From: Mangrovimonas sp. YM274
GTDB lineage: Bacteria; Bacteroidota; Bacteroidia; Flavobacteriales; Flavobacteriaceae
Reading direction: 5' to 3'
Length of the DNA stretch: 64,000 bases
Assembly (NCBI RefSeq): GCF_030908385.1
Contig: NZ_CP133091.1
Coordinates: 779,501-843,500 of the forward strand
Shown here piece by piece: positions 63,703 through 64,000 of this stretch. Under the pieces are notes generated by a model. The model was not told where the DNA came from. It saw nothing but the letters and a program-made list of their open reading frames with translations, and did no database searches. The stretch's first letter is position 1. Each line of letters opens with the position of its first letter. A program made the position numbers and the translations under genes.

Positions 63703-64000
63703 ATGGAGTCAGCAGTAAACATTTGTTCATATGCTTCGATAAGGGATGGAAAAGTGACCTTAAAGGGAGATACTCTTTTTGAGGGGAGGCAATCTGATTT
63801 TGCAGAATTTATCAAAGCTGCTTATAAGTCGTTTGGGTTAAAATACCCTAAGTTCTTTAAGATGGATAACTTGAGTAAATTAGCTTTTCTAACGGCTGAA
63901 GCAATCCTTAAAAATGAGCAATTGAATTTAGATGCTGAAAATAACATAGCCATTGTGCTATCCAATAGAGCTTCTAGTTTAGATACTGATAGGGCTCACC
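63703..64000 (+). CDS. Ketosynthase-like protein, 3' end cut by the window
   Basis: 99 codons from ATG 63703 run off the right edge. The visible part (MESAVNICSYASIRDGKVTL, FGLKYPKFFKMDNLSKLAFL, IAIVLSNRASSLDTDRAH) matches the N-terminal part of the ketosynthase-like proteins found late in flexirubin clusters. No catalytic residue lies in the visible part. It follows the methyltransferase gene after 3 bp. Confidence 0.75.
   Translation, partial: MESAVNICSYASIRDGKVTLKGDTLFEGRQSDFAEFIKAAYKSFGLKYPKFFKMDNLSKLAFLTAEAILKNEQLNLDAENNIAIVLSNRASSLDTDRAH

Noticed and set aside
1-64000. CRISPR arrays, insertion sequences, integrases, rRNA genes
   Set aside because: No direct-repeat/spacer pattern, transposase or integrase motif, or rRNA sequence was seen. 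The only long tandem repeats are coding units in the adhesin.
47298-64000. A DarC-type aromatase gene in the pigment cluster
   Set aside because: No candidate was recognised in the visible part; the halogenase-like flavoprotein does not fit, and the gene may be outside the window.

Overview
The window looks like a chromosomal segment of a marine or soil flavobacterium (Bacteroidota, Flavobacteriaceae). The signs are a T9SS type B C-terminal sorting domain next to a PorP/SprF protein, a CBS–nadK–DUF6089–uppS–bamA–ompH–ompH operon, promoters of the TTTG-N18/19-TAnnTTTG type, almost no Shine-Dalgarno sequences, and a flexirubin/aryl-polyene pigment cluster with tyrosine ammonia-lyase and DarA/DarB. 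Most genes are about 35-45% GC. The repeat protein at the left edge stands out at about 57%. I see no insertion sequence, prophage, CRISPR array or rRNA.

Layout. 1-4.3 kb: the 3' end of a giant repeat adhesin and its SprF-like partner. 4.3-9.2 kb: a VWA lipoprotein, a LytS/LytTR two-component pair and a gamma-carbonic-anhydrase-like protein. 9.2-17.5 kb (minus): murI and the envelope-assembly operon. 17.5-26.7 kb: pdxJ, a hydrolase, a small membrane protein, tig, clpP, clpX, a GH3-family protein, DUF2797 and rpsU. 26.8-35.8 kb: an AsmA-like protein, a queuosine-precursor transporter, a folK-deoxynucleoside kinase fusion, a GyrI-like protein, a TrmH-lipoprotein fusion and mutS. 35.9-36.1 kb: tRNA-Gly and tRNA-Leu. 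36.2-37.1 kb: a cyclase-family gene broken by one in-frame stop. 37.2-45.2 kb: an exported PEP-synthase/dikinase-like protein, two class-A-beta-lactamase-like serine hydrolases and an ATP/ADP-translocase-like carrier fused to HEAT repeats. 45.5-47.3 kb: an unrecognised secreted protein.

47.3-64 kb is one functional unit that runs off the right edge. A flavin-dependent halogenase-like gene is divergent from a long co-directional series: tyrosine ammonia-lyase, a WG-repeat protein, FabG, ketosynthase, ACP, LpxL-type acyltransferase, DarA, DarB, two FabZ-like dehydratases, a small HTH-like protein, a BtrH-like acyltransferase, an ABC exporter, a thioesterase, a second ketosynthase, a methyltransferase and a third ketosynthase-like protein. 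Together these can make coumaroyl-type starter units, extend them to an aryl polyene on ACP, make a dialkylresorcinol, join the two as an ester, and decorate and export the pigment.

The oddest individual items are the TrmH-lipoprotein fusion, the exported dikinase next to a nucleotide-carrier homologue, the stop codon in the cyclase gene, an 18-bp perfect palindrome in front of darA, and the compositional mosaic of the left-edge adhesin. All function calls come from reading protein motifs by eye; no database search was run.
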